A stretch of DNA of 64,000 nt from contig CM067367.1 of NCBI GenBank assembly GCA_034401795.1, positions 31,511,329 to 31,575,328 on the forward strand, in the 5' to 3' direction. The notes under the pieces were generated by a model, which saw nothing but the letters and a program-made list of their open reading frames with translations, ran no database searches and was not told the DNA's origin. Positions within the stretch are counted from its first letter, which is position 1. Every line of letters begins with the position of its first letter. The translations under genes and the position numbers were made by a program. Shown piece after piece: positions 11,193 to 23,500 of this stretch. The DNA comes from Chaetoderma sp. LZ-2023a (taxonomy: Eukaryota; Mollusca; Caudofoveata; Chaetodermatida; Chaetodermatidae).

Positions 11193-12610
11193 GCGCACTG
11201 ACCGACTTTTCCCATGTATATTTTAATATTTTACCCTTACTGATTTTGAATCAAAGTGTGGTTATAGAAATCTGGGAATTTAAAAAGCCTATAAAATAGA
11301 AGACACTGAATGTGATCACTCAGACTTCGGACATCCTAAGATATTGTATAAATCCTCATGTTTTCCCCTAAAACTCAGAGATGAGATGCAAATACACTAC
11401 AGATAGTTATTTCTCAAGTTAACATGTACTCACCCTATATTTTAATGGATACAATTCTTACTGAAAAACATTAGTACAAAAATACCAGTCCCTGACACAA
11501 AAAAGTTGTCCACTTATTCAGAAAAATACCACCCCAAAACACACAGACACGCACGCGCGTACGCACGCGCACGCACGCACGCACGCACAGTGGCCAAGTG
11601 ACCTCGATCTTTTACCTTTTGACCTAAACTAAAACATTTTCTAATCACTCATAATATCAATGTATGTACCAAATTTGGTGATTCTACCTTATAGGATTCC
11701 AGATATATGCATGTTCAACAATGGAGACAAAATCTCAGTGCGCATGCGCTAGTTTGGCAGTATGACTTGTCCAGATATTTCCTATGAAATAAAGAGACGA
11801 GGTTCATAATATCGGTATTTTCCGGTTGTATTTATGATTAGTTTAGAATTTAACACATTTGACCAGAAAGTAAAATCTATTAGCTTTCTAATGATGTAAA
11901 TTATAATAATCGCTTCCTTTTTATGTTTTATATAACAGGTGTCTGCCACATAGGGAATATATGTGAGGGTGAAAAAAATGGGGGTATTACTCACATTTAA
12001 ATCAAAATATTTCCATTAATACATTTTTGCCAAAAAATTAACACTATAGGCTAGAATCTGTTTAGTGTGTAATCTAATAGGTACGAAAAAAATTTCTGAC
12101 GTCCTTTTTCATTTGAAGACAGGAATATAAGCATTTCGTAATTTTCATGAAAGAATTGTTAAAGTCCAATAGTCAAAATAGATTTTTCTGCTATCTTTAG
12201 ATGGAAATTATATATCCTTAAAATATATACGCAATTATTTTTAAATATGCCCTGAAAACGTTATAAAATCTATTTTGCAAAGATGTTCGACTTGTTATAG
12301 TAGTAATTTATGATGATACTTGAAACGTGTGTTAAAAATTTGAAGAAAATGTAGAAATTCCTGCGAGAAATCGCATAGACTGCTACATGAAACAGCTTAC
12401 AATTTATCTTCGATTGGCGCCGACAGAGGTGTTAGAATAACCCACCCCACCCAACGGGTTTGAGTTGTAACCGCCGGAGACGTTATGTCAGACAGAGACA
12501 GGATTTTGGCAATCTATTCGACCTGATAGCCAGGATAAATTATTGGTGGTTTTAAAATAAAATAAAATAAAGTAAAATGTACATTTTAAATAACATTTGA
12601 CTGGACGCAG
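11193..12610. other. No gene; microsatellite and degenerate repeat unit
   Basis: AT-rich sequence. A (CACG)n/(AC)n tract lies at about 11535-11589. It is followed at 11590-11735 by a degenerate unit of the 'gtgacctcgatctttt...ttttgaccta' type also seen at 945-1425. The remainder up to 12600 shows no coding or structural signal. Confidence 0.55.
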
Positions 12611-12611
12611 T

Positions 12612-12818
12612 TAGCAACGACACCCAGTCAAATTAGTTTCAAAATATTCAACTGCTTACTTGTATAGTTATATTGAAATTGGGATTCTGAGAATTCAGTG
12701 TTCAAAGTATAGAAATTGACCCCAACGTGCGCAAAGCGTGCGCGGAGGTTAGCTAGAAATGGACGGGGCATAGCTAGAAATGGGTGGGGCATAGCTAGAT
12801 GTGGGCGTGGCATAGCTC
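12612..12818 (-). repeat. Element A fragment, minus orientation, joined to LINE
   Basis: Contains the right arm of the hairpin core, the spacer and, near its right edge, three tandem 21-bp units ('agctagaaatgg.cggggcat' type). It stops inside the terminal region, where LINE sequence begins at about 12819. The 5' (TGACGTCA) half is absent. Confidence 0.75.
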
Positions 12819-14097
12819 TATTACATGGAATGATAGGGCAGAATCCAATGCTGTGTATATAGAAGCTCAATCCGGTTTTAGGGCCGGTCTGAGTACTGTG
12901 GATAATATATTTGTTATGAACGGGTTAATATCACATGTACTAAATAAAGGAGGGAGGTTGTTCTGTGCTTTTATAGATTTTACTAAAGCTTTCGACTATG
13001 TGGTACATGATTGCTTATGGTACAAACTTTTAAAAGCGGGTGTTAGAGGAAATATTATTAATATTATCATGTCAATGTACAAAGAGGTAGAAACTAGAGT
13101 TAGATTAAACTCTAACGTATCAGACTGTTTCGAATGTACTACTGGCGTGCGTCAAGGGGAAAGCTTATCGCTTTTTCTCTTCGCTATGTATCTAAATGAC
13201 TTAGAAGACGAATTTTTTAGAAAGGGTGGGGAGGGTGTGGGCTTAGAATTTCTTAAATTATTATTAATTTTATATGCTGATGACATAATTATATTAGCCG
13301 AAAGTAGAACTGGACTACAAAAAGGGTTAAATATTTTACATGAGTATTGCAACAGGTGGCGATTGACAGTTAATATTGATAAAACTAAAGCAATGGTTTT
13401 CAGACGGGGTGGGCGCTTAAGGGTAAATGACAAATGGTGGTATGGTAATACTGAAGTAGAAATTGTAAATAACTTCAAGTATTTGGGCATCGTTTTTACA
13501 ACTTCAGGGTCGTTCACCGAAGGCCAAAAATGTTTAGCGGGTCAAGCGCAGAAAGCCGTATTCGTTTTACAAAAATATTGTAATAAATTTATAGGCCTAT
13601 CAATAGACCACTATTGCAAACTATTTGACAAGCTAGTTCTACCTATCCTCTGCTACGGGAGCGAAGTCTGGGGTTTTCACTCAGCGTATGACGTTGAAAA
13701 ATGCCACCTTCGCTTCTGTAAACAACTGCTTAATGTAAAACAAAGTATGTCAAATTCTGTTGTTTATGGAGAGTTAGGGAAGATGCCTCTGCGATTAGGG
13801 AGAGAAATCAAGTCGATAAAATATTGGTTCAAAATATTAGATATGAAACCAAATAGAATTGCTAAACATGTGTATAATACCTTATATCAAGACTGGCATA
13901 GGGATAAAAATTGTAAGAATTGGGTCAAATCGTTAAGAGATAAGTTCTGTACCAATGGGTGTGGGGATGTATGGGAGTCACAGGGAACAATAGTAAGTAA
14001 AGATCAGTTTATCCCCGAATACAAGCAGAGAATGAGTGACAATTTTTATCAGGAGTGGAGGGGGCATTTGGAAGCCAGCAATAAAACATGGCTCTAA
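12799..14097 (+). CDS. Non-LTR retrotransposon reverse transcriptase (5'-truncated)
   Basis: This is an uninterrupted 432-codon frame encoding the reverse transcriptase and C-terminal region of a LINE ORF2 protein. Visible motifs are QSGFRAGLSTVDNIF (residues 24-38), the motif A region FIDFTKAFD (58-66), GVRQGESLS (116-124), the catalytic YADD (159-162) and FKYLGIVF, followed by a long tail with LCYGSEVWGF. Intact members are around 900-1000 residues with an N-terminal endonuclease, which is absent here. The first roughly seven codons are contributed by the adjoining element A, so the ATG at 12799 is not the native start; LINE sequence begins near 12819. The unbroken frame points to recent insertion. 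It is most like the jockey/CR1 group; exact clade uncertain. Confidence 0.9.
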   Translation: MWAWHSSITWNDRAESNAVYIEAQSGFRAGLSTVDNIFVMNGLISHVLNKGGRLFCAFIDFTKAFDYVVHDCLWYKLLKAGVRGNIINIIMSMYKEVETRVRLNSNVSDCFECTTGVRQGESLSLFLFAMYLNDLEDEFFRKGGEGVGLEFLKLLLILYADDIIILAESRTGLQKGLNILHEYCNRWRLTVNIDKTKAMVFRRGGRLRVNDKWWYGNTEVEIVNNFKYLGIVFTTSGSFTEGQKCLAGQAQKAVFVLQKYCNKFIGLSIDHYCKLFDKLVLPILCYGSEVWGFHSAYDVEKCHLRFCKQLLNVKQSMSNSVVYGELGKMPLRLGREIKSIKYWFKILDMKPNRIAKHVYNTLYQDWHRDKNCKNWVKSLRDKFCTNGCGDVWESQGTIVSKDQFIPEYKQRMSDNFYQEWRGHLEASNKTWL

Positions 14098-14220
14098 AAA
14101 CACATTTCAACTGATCTAACTATATATATAAATGCTATTTAAATAAAGTAAAAACGAAAAAGCACCGTGATTCATTATGTAGACTAAGAACGGGGTCTCA
14201 TAGACTAAATATTGAATTAG
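12819..14220 (+). mobile_element. LINE insertion, jockey/CR1-like, 5'-truncated
   Basis: The element spans the reverse transcriptase frame plus a short AT-rich 3' tail with 'aaataaagtaaaaacg' (about 14140). 5' truncation is usual for target-primed retrotransposition. The 3' boundary is uncertain. Confidence 0.7.
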
Positions 14221-15800
<1,580 letters not shown>

Positions 15801-15809
15801 AAATATGAG

Positions 15810-15940
15810 AATGAATATGTTCTTGCAATTGTAATGCACTTAGTTGATTTGTCCGCCATATCACATTATGTGTAACTATTTGCACTCAAGGGTCAAATGG
15901 CCTATTGTGTGAATAAATCTATCTATCTATCTATCTATAA
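15810..15940 (+). mobile_element. LINE 3' end with (TCTA)n tail
   Basis: Contains 'cttagttgatttgtccgcc', 'gggtcaaatggcctattg' and 'tgtgaataaa' followed by a (TCTA)n tail at 15917-15938. Simple-repeat 3' tails after such a segment are typical of CR1/L2-type LINEs, so this is read as an isolated 3' remnant. No linked coding region is visible upstream. Confidence 0.55.
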
Positions 15941-16139
15941 AGGTATATTACTCAATTCCATTCCACTTTATACAATAAGTATTGTTGTTTTTTCGAAACA
16001 ATGTTGCAGTAAACTTTTTCTATCTAAGACAGCAACAGTTTCCAGCAACATTGTGTCCATGCTGTAGTCCTGTCTTTCGTGTTAATCTACCCCGTTAAGG
16101 GCTAAATTTGATCAACAAAATTACACTTTTTGCGTATTG

Positions 16140-16345
16140 AATGTTCATTTGCAGGCCAAGACAAGAATACTTTTGAAAATTTATCACTGGAATGACTGTC
16201 TCAGTTATCGAACCAGCCATTCCAATGGCAATTTGGCAAGAATCATCTTCTCTTGGCCTGCAAACCGACATTCCTCAAGACCACTGCATAAGCCGGTTTT
16301 GGTCCATCTTCATCATGAAAATGTTAACAATCAGTGCTTTGACGG
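16140..16345. repeat. Palindromic element B copy
   Basis: The arms 'ttgcaggccaagacaagaa' (from about 16150) and its inverted partner ending near 16263 form a hairpin of about 115 bp. Its centre carries the 'ggaatgactg'/'cagccattcc' pair. The right flank 'ctcaagaccactgc...ccggtttt' also occurs at about 31275. Related copies lie at 31420-31800 and 49838-49950. Confidence 0.7.
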
Positions 16346-16464
16346 CATTGCAATGTGGTTAAAGAAGACTTGCAAATCTTATCATTGTTCATGGTAACAG
16401 CAGCTACTTTCAGTCAAAATGGTTTCAAAATACGCTGTTAGTTCCCATGGTCGCAAGATAATAC

Positions 16465-16530
16465 CTGTTGAATACTTTGAAATCATTTGACTGAACGTAG
16501 TTGCTGCCGTCGGCAACAATGGCACAAATA
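16465..16530. repeat. Element A core fragment
   Basis: 'tgttgaatactttgaaatca', 'tttgactg' and 'ttgctgccgtcggcaaca' correspond to the left arm and turn of the element A hairpin. The flanks are diverged. Confidence 0.55.
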
Positions 16531-17820
16531 GTTGTCAGTAACAATAGCACCTGCATTTCTTTGGCTGAAACTGTCACAGTGTCAAACCATTGATACAATC
16601 ACCGATAATGATCATATTTTGTATATAATAAATGTGCCTAATTAGTGCTTTTAAACTTATTTAGCGGGAATGTGTGAGTCTACAAGTCATCAGAAGTTGG
16701 TGTCTTGATAGAAATCGCCTAATAAATAGAATGCAGACAAACCTGTCTATAGTGGAGAGTTCTTTTGGGCCACAAGATGGCGGTTCTTTGAGGCACGTGG
16801 TCGTAAGACCGCAAGTCATAAAGAATCGGCATTGTATAGCCTAAAACACACCATTTACTGTAGTAAATGACTTGTATTAGGAGACCTTGCTTTTAGTAAT
16901 CACTGTTTGTTATGAGCCCAAAATGTGCCCGCCATAGACATGTTTTGCTGGTGGTCTCAGTGTTAATGGTTCTGTATAGATTGCCACGCACACCTCTTTC
17001 CATACTATAACACGAATACAGCAACATCTATGATTGAAGAATTGTAATGTGGAATATTGTGACCGTAGTTCGTCTTGAAGCTGGTTGCTGTTTAAGGAGG
17101 CAACAACTTCCAGATCGATAATAGTTTTAAAAAAATTCAGACTTCCGTCCGTCATAAATAAAAATTGTACTTATTGTTGAAAGGGTTAGAAACTAGAAAA
17201 TGATCTGCGTAATACCTCGACCTTACCAACTCCTATCGCAAGGTTTAGACCGTAATATAGCGTGTCACAGAACCAAACCATTCCTCTAATAAACAGATCG
17301 TCTACACCTGCTCACCCAACAGATTCTGATCGTTGGTTCTGGGTAAGCGAGTGGAGGCAAACAAAAGATAATCCCTTCCCGGTAAATGAGTGAAAATACC
17401 TGTCCACGTGTTGTCACGGTAAACTGCTTTTCCAAAGGCCTGACCAGTTTATCCGAAATCTGCGGGTTAGAAATTTAGCCCTGTCGGAAAAGAGGAGAAT
17501 TATGTGCGGTAACTCGTACGGGCAAAAGTCCATTGTTGGGTATGCCTCGGACAGACAAACAGACAGACAGACAGAGGGCACCAACCGCAATACTCAGGCC
17601 GGCCTTCGGCGGCGTGAGTAATTATATGGCTGATGGATAAGTGTGGTTAGGCTCGGGGCATGTCGGAAATAGTGAATGCACTGGCCGGCTCATCTTGAGC
17701 GAAGGTGGAATAAGACAAAGAGAGGCAATGTTCCCTTTATTCAAACATGTGCTCGCGCGAGTGCGTCGTTGTGCCTGCGCGCGTGCTGTTTTGTTTGTGC
17801 GTGCTTGCATGCGCGCGTGC
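16531..17820. other. No gene seen
   Basis: No recognisable gene. Small (ACAG)n run at about 17555-17572. Short open frames overlap each other and have no protein-like motifs. Confidence 0.5.
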
Positions 17821-17821
17821 G

Positions 17822-18060
17822 TGTGCCGTCAAAAACTACGGGTACTCATCCGATTTTGGTCCAAATTTGAATACAAAAATGTCTGTGGCCGTGAAAGCCG
17901 TGTGTCGTGACCAGGATTTAAGAGCCCGGATCAGGATATGATAAATTCCGGATCTATTGATATCTTGATCCGATTCAGCTCATATTTTAACGCAAAAAAG
18001 ATTGTGACCGTACACCAGGATCCCACACCTTTGTTCGTGATAGTGAGAGAATATCCGAAA
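17822..18060 (+). repeat. Two-unit ~125-bp degenerate tandem repeat
   Basis: Two units share 'tcatccgattttggtccaaa' / 'ttgatccgattcagctcata', an 'aaaaatgtctgtggccgt' / 'aaaagattgtgaccgt' segment and a 'ccagga' end. The rest up to 18280 shows nothing clear. Confidence 0.45.
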
Positions 18061-18281
18061 GATCCGAAAAAGCACCGAACAATTCAGAAAAAGACAACGG
18101 GAAGACAAGGATCGACAATCTGCTCTCCCTGCTTGGTGGTTACACTTGTTTAGATATATACTGACTAGCGCGTTGTAATTTCTTTTGATATCCTCTATCT
18201 TTGTCCTCGCCGCAATCATTGTCAGTTTCTGTGATAATGCGCCCATCCATCCATTCAGACACATGTCTATCAACTTTGAGC

Positions 18282-18640
18282 AATGGGCCATTCCAGTTTA
18301 TCCATCAATCATATGACGTCATGATCGACTGCGTGGCGTGTATGATGACGTCATAATCAATGACGTCATGAATGGCGTAGATAAGTTCGTCAGGAGCGCT
18401 GAATTGATGACGGTCTAAGCATTGTTGTACGAATTGTAGGTCTTTATTATTTAATAAACAGCCATTGGCAGCAACAACGTCCAGTCAAATTAGTTTCAAA
18501 ATATTCAACAGCTTACCTGTATAGTTTTCTGGAAATTGGTAGTCAAGGAGTTCAGGGATCGATCGATCCCAACAGAAGCGAGGTGTGGGTGGAGCTTAAC
18601 CAGAGACGGGCAGAGCTAATCTAAACTGGAAAAGTCCATT
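18282..18640 (-). mobile_element. Element A copy with deleted left hairpin arm
   Basis: The minus-orientation copy has both ends: AATGGGCCATTCCAGTTTA on the left and TAAACTGGAAAAGTCCATT on the right, imperfect inverted repeats. It has three TGACGTCA sites (18314, 18346 and 18361), the right core arm, and a perfect 16-bp palindrome GGGATCGATCGATCCC at 18555-18570. One hairpin arm is missing, so this copy cannot fold fully. Confidence 0.85.
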
Positions 18641-19065
18641 AGGTGCCTAGTGCACCTTACAGACGTTCGTTGGTTGGTCGTGCAATATTAAGCGACCACC
18701 TTAAATGATGTTTAGCTACGAAACCATACCTGATAGAAAGTCACGTGTATTAGTGATATGAACCCCGAAATCCCATACTCTCAATGTTAAGGCAATCACA
18801 TAAACTTTGTAAAATTTTGAAACCAATTTTACAGGATAGGCAGCAACAGCTCCCAGCCAAATTAGTTACACAATATTTTTTTTAATTAATTTGATTGGGA
18901 ACTGTTGCTTTCAAGCACGATTATTTGCAGTAGAAACTATTTGTAGTATTTGATCTTTCGGGTTACAAAGGGGTAATATAGAATGTGTCTTTTAGGTGCC
19001 CGTAAATGGCAGGTTTTACGATCGACCAACAAACACCCTTATGGTACACTAGGCCCAACGTTATT
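18641..19065. mobile_element. ~420-bp inverted-repeat element between two element A copies
   Basis: The left end 'aggtgcctagtgcacc...tcgttggttggtcgt' matches in inverted form the right end ('ggtgcccgtaaatgg...gatcgaccaacaaacaccc...gtacactaggcc'). The middle (about 18815-18915) has a core-like 'gcaacagctcccagccaaat' segment related to element A. It fits exactly between element A copies on either side. Confidence 0.55.
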
Positions 19066-19072
19066 ACATCCA

Positions 19073-19354
19073 CTCAATGGATAGATCCGATCGGTCAAGT
19101 ATAAGACGTCATAGTCAATTACGTCACAAGTAGGCTGACGTCACAAACAAAATCATTAATGAATGACGTATCTATGTCCGTCGTGAACATTGAATAATCA
19201 GTCAGGGTGTACGACCTGTACGTCTTACATGTATATTACTTGATATTGGGAATCTTGGAGTTCAGGAATCGATCGATCCCAACACGCACTTTGCGCGCGC
19301 GGAGACAGTTAGAGATGAGCGTGGAATAGCTAAAACTGGATTTCTCTATTACGG
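19073..19354 (-). mobile_element. Element A copy lacking the hairpin core
   Basis: Minus-orientation copy with a TGACGTCA block (19136-19143 plus TCACGTAA-like variants), AATCGATCGATCCC at 19267-19280 and a terminal 'agctaaaactgga'. The core palindrome is deleted. Confidence 0.75.
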
Positions 19355-19579
19355 ATACCTGCAAGTCCTGCTAAGGGTGTACCATATGATGAAATCAATA
19401 TGTCTGGGTGACAATATGAAATAGATCTGTTAGAGAGTTCTTTGTCTCAGTAATTACTAACACGAATAGAACGGTTTTGGTGATAAAGGAACGAGGACTG
19501 GTGGATGTATATATATACTGGGTGTTTCTCCACAATGATGAAGACTACGAAATAATCTGGTGGCGAAGATAAGTAAGTA

Positions 19580-19638
<59 letters not shown>

Positions 19639-20545
19639 TAAAATCTTCGCAGGAAAATGTCCGCTCTATGAGTTGATAATTTGTCTTTATTGAACTGTTA
19701 TTCCTACTATAGCCCAGCGGATAAGCACCATATTCTAGCGGAATTGATCACATTGTGATAAAAGCACCAAAATAGGCACATTTGTACCTCATTGTATGCA
19801 GAGTCAAATAAAAGCAAGACCCATTTGATATCTTGTATGAGATAGGAGGAATTAATTTTTGAAATACAAGTGTGACATTGCTGTAAATGAACGGCAATTA
19901 ACAAGGACGTAACGAATTACACATTTCCAAGTTTTATTTGTAGTCAAAATATATAACCTAGTTCAGATCATATTTAGGTGGAAGGTAGCGTGCGAGGCTA
20001 TGAGGACGTGTGACAATTTGGGGGTCAAAAGGTCAAGGTCAAGGTCACTGCAACCCAATTAACTAGAGGTCCAAAGGCTATGACGCTCATCTGGATAACA
20101 TACATTCTACATATTAATTACATAAGCGGATTTCTTTCAACTAAATGAGCTTGCTGACTATTGTATTGGTTCTAATAGGATTACTCTTTGACCTTGAAGA
20201 ATTTGTACAAACATGAACGACATTGGTATTGCACAAATTTGTGCATGTTATCTTCAATATAAAGATGAACATAGATTAAACACGATATACGATACATGGA
20301 AGATTATACTAATTTACACGTTAAATATATCACAGTTATAATCCTCATTCACTAAATATTGGTTTTTTAACTTGCTCAAACATGTTTAAGATGATTTTAC
20401 TAAACAATGCGTATACATGTGCTAGGTAATGAGAATTCTCTCACATAACCTATGTTAAATTATTTATTCCATCACCATTTTGATGCCCTAGTTTATTCGT
20501 TTTAGATCGTCAATGATTAAGGAACTTATAACAGCTGCTGTATAA
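19355..20545. other. No gene; (AAT)n and AGGTCA triplet
   Basis: Contains (AAT)n at 19580-19635 and a 'gtcaaaaggtcaaggtcaag' segment with three abutting AGGTCA hexamers (20030-20047), part of a degenerate 'gaccttgacct'-type repeat. The poly-Leu open frame over the microsatellite is an artefact. Confidence 0.6.
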
Positions 20546-20549
20546 CACT

Positions 20550-23500
20550 CTACAAACAATGGATACGCAGTGTGTGATAGTTCCTTCCCAGCCATCTACT
20601 AGCGGTTCTAACACTGATGCTACATCCCAAGTGCTTACAACTCACTGGAACTGTTGTGCTTTGTGCCAGGAAGTAACTGATGAATCGCTCATTTGTCCAG
20701 CATATTCCACGAGAGAAACCAGCTATGGTTCAGGATATGATACGTTAGCTAAAAATGACCCATAGCATTTAATGAACTTGGATTTTGACCAATGAACATC
20801 AATATTTCACGACTTGATAATGGTAATGGAATTAAACAGACTTTAGCATCACACGTCTCGAAATAAATCGTGCTTCAACAAATCCAGCTCGTTGAAAATA
20901 CAAAGCCCACAGAAACAATAATCAGAGGATATTCTAACCGATATTAGTCCAGTTATGAGTTATGACTCGATCTGTTCGAGGGGTAGTGGAACGTAAGACT
21001 GTTAGTCTAATTTTGTGCGTATTTGGTGACAAACCTGGAGTAGATCTCCATAAAGCATCTACTACAAACTTACACAGACAAGTGCGGTAGTATGTCACAG
21101 AATATATTATATCATAACTGTTGGCTAAGTTGTAAATAGGTGACATTCACGTATCGATGCTACTTATCAGACAAATTGCTTAGTTGGACTTTATAACCTC
21201 TTCAGATAGAATCACAGATGGTCTAAAAACGATAGTAAAGGGTCATTGAAGGGCACCGTGCTTGCTGAACGTATATCGTATATAAAAGAGAAGAGAATGA
21301 TAGATGACGTTGTTCATTTATTCAATCCCTCCCATTTAGTGAAACTCTATACATCGCGACTATACGAATTAAATACAAAGTTTCCAAGAGAGGATAAATT
21401 TTACTCGACTGAAAGAATGACTCTTATTGCAACTACCTCATCTCAAAGCGCGCCACAAATGTCGGGAGATACTGCTATAGGCTTCGAAGATATCGGTCCA
21501 TCACTACAGCTTGCTTCTGAATACAGCTTTGACGGCGATGCTTACTGTTAGCAAAGACAGTGCGAATTGTGCGTAGATATATGATTGCCAAAAAAGCAGC
21601 ACTTTGATGGATCCTTCAACTCAGAATGTCAGCAGCAATATGTATCTTCTTCTCTTTTAGCACTGATTGACATTGTTCTGGATGGGTCAAGCATCACCGA
21701 GCAAACTTGTCATGAAAAGCCCGGCACAAGTACAACACTCAATTTCACAATTATTACGCTTTAATAGTGTACAACATGTGAGAAGCAGATCCAGAACAAT
21801 TCAGCACAATGCGGATAAAGAAACACCGTTACCATAATACATTGATTTGGCAGTTCATGCCCAAAGTAGCCACAGATTTCTAGGAGACAAACTCTACTGA
21901 TTGGGACTTACCATTTCAAAATTTAAGACGAGTTTGTTCAACACACTCCCAGCTCCAGAACTGCCACAGACTCATTTTATGGAACTGCAATCTCATTGAC
22001 CCAGCACCCATGGCATGAATACCGTGAAACTGTAGCTATGATCAATCCAAATATTTCTAAAACAAAGAAAAATCTCCGGACATCGGGTATCATGTACAGA
22101 TTTTCCCCTCACGCTTCCGAATGTATCTGAAACACATGGGGACATTTAAACCTTCATCTGATCTTAACATGTATGCAACAGTGAAGGCGATGGAATGGTT
22201 GATCAAGATGAAAGAACTTCTTGACAAAGCGATAAAGACTATTTGTCATGGGTAGCATTCAATGCACCACCCAAAACAGAGCCTATCGACACTATTAACA
22301 TTATTCTATGAATAAGAACATTAAGCAGGGCTGAATCTGCATGCGATGAAAGTAATAGAGCATGTGGTTGAACACATAAACCCAAGGCAGTCTACAGGCA
22401 TTGCGATGGACAAGCCGTTGTAAATGCCAGGCATCCATGGAGAAAAGTATTTTGCAATGATGGGCGGATTACATATTGAAATGCCTGCTTTGAAAACGCT
22501 TGGAAAGTCAATGGAAAAAAACGGATGGACATCCGCCTTCGGTCAAGTCAACATAACTAGTTCAAGAAAGGTTGATGCAATTCTAACATCATCACATATG
22601 AATGGAACACGTTATATTCATCTACAGATTGATGCATATGTAACATAGACACTGCTTATGATGAGAATGAACGACATGAATTTGAAACATGGAGAAGCGA
22701 ACAATCACCAGCACACCCATGGTTCAATTCCCGGTGTACTGTTTTGAATTTAGAACTTATATTATGGCTATGCAATATCTACGATCACTTCGCGAGGGCC
22801 ACTTTTCCCTCTATGTACAGACAGTTAGCCAATTTATTCCATAATTATTATCAATGGATTAATGCAACTATGTTCGATAGGTTCCTGTGCACATTCGCGA
22901 TATGTTTGCCCTACCATTGAAACATCGTGATATTTATCAAATGTTCCAGCTGGGCGATTTTATGGTATAGAAATATTAGCATTTCTTTTCATTAATAGTT
23001 CTGGATCACAATCACGAGCAGCAGAAGGAAATGATTAAGGGTGATGGTGGTGCTGCTGTGGGTTTAACTGAGGATCCTGCAGCTCTACGGTGATGGATAG
23101 TGTCAGGACTGGAGGTATCACGAGTGGGGACAGCACGAGTGGGGACAGCACGAGTGGGACAGAGTTTCAGAATATTTTATGAAGCATAAAAGCAGACACT
23201 GCACACCATCATGAACATATTTCTGGTGTTCAAAATTCTTCTGCTACCGATGTCAATGTACTTGTGGCCACATTCAATGAAATGGGAAATCTATTCTTGG
23301 AGGATATTATGGATCTACTCATTTTGAATAACAAGGATATCATGCCAGAAAGTGTAGTGTAATCTGTCAAGAATTGATGACTATGCCAAAATATCTTCAT
23401 CACATATGTTGTATCACAAGCACAATCTGTAATGCGCCTTGAGGTTGTATGGGGCAGATATCTTACCACCAGCCTGAAGCAAAGCACATGTGAATGATAT

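Noticed and set aside
19725..19760. Possible tRNA-like 'agcccagcggataagcacca'
   Set aside because: No T-arm, acceptor pairing or B-box could be placed; not a tRNA gene.
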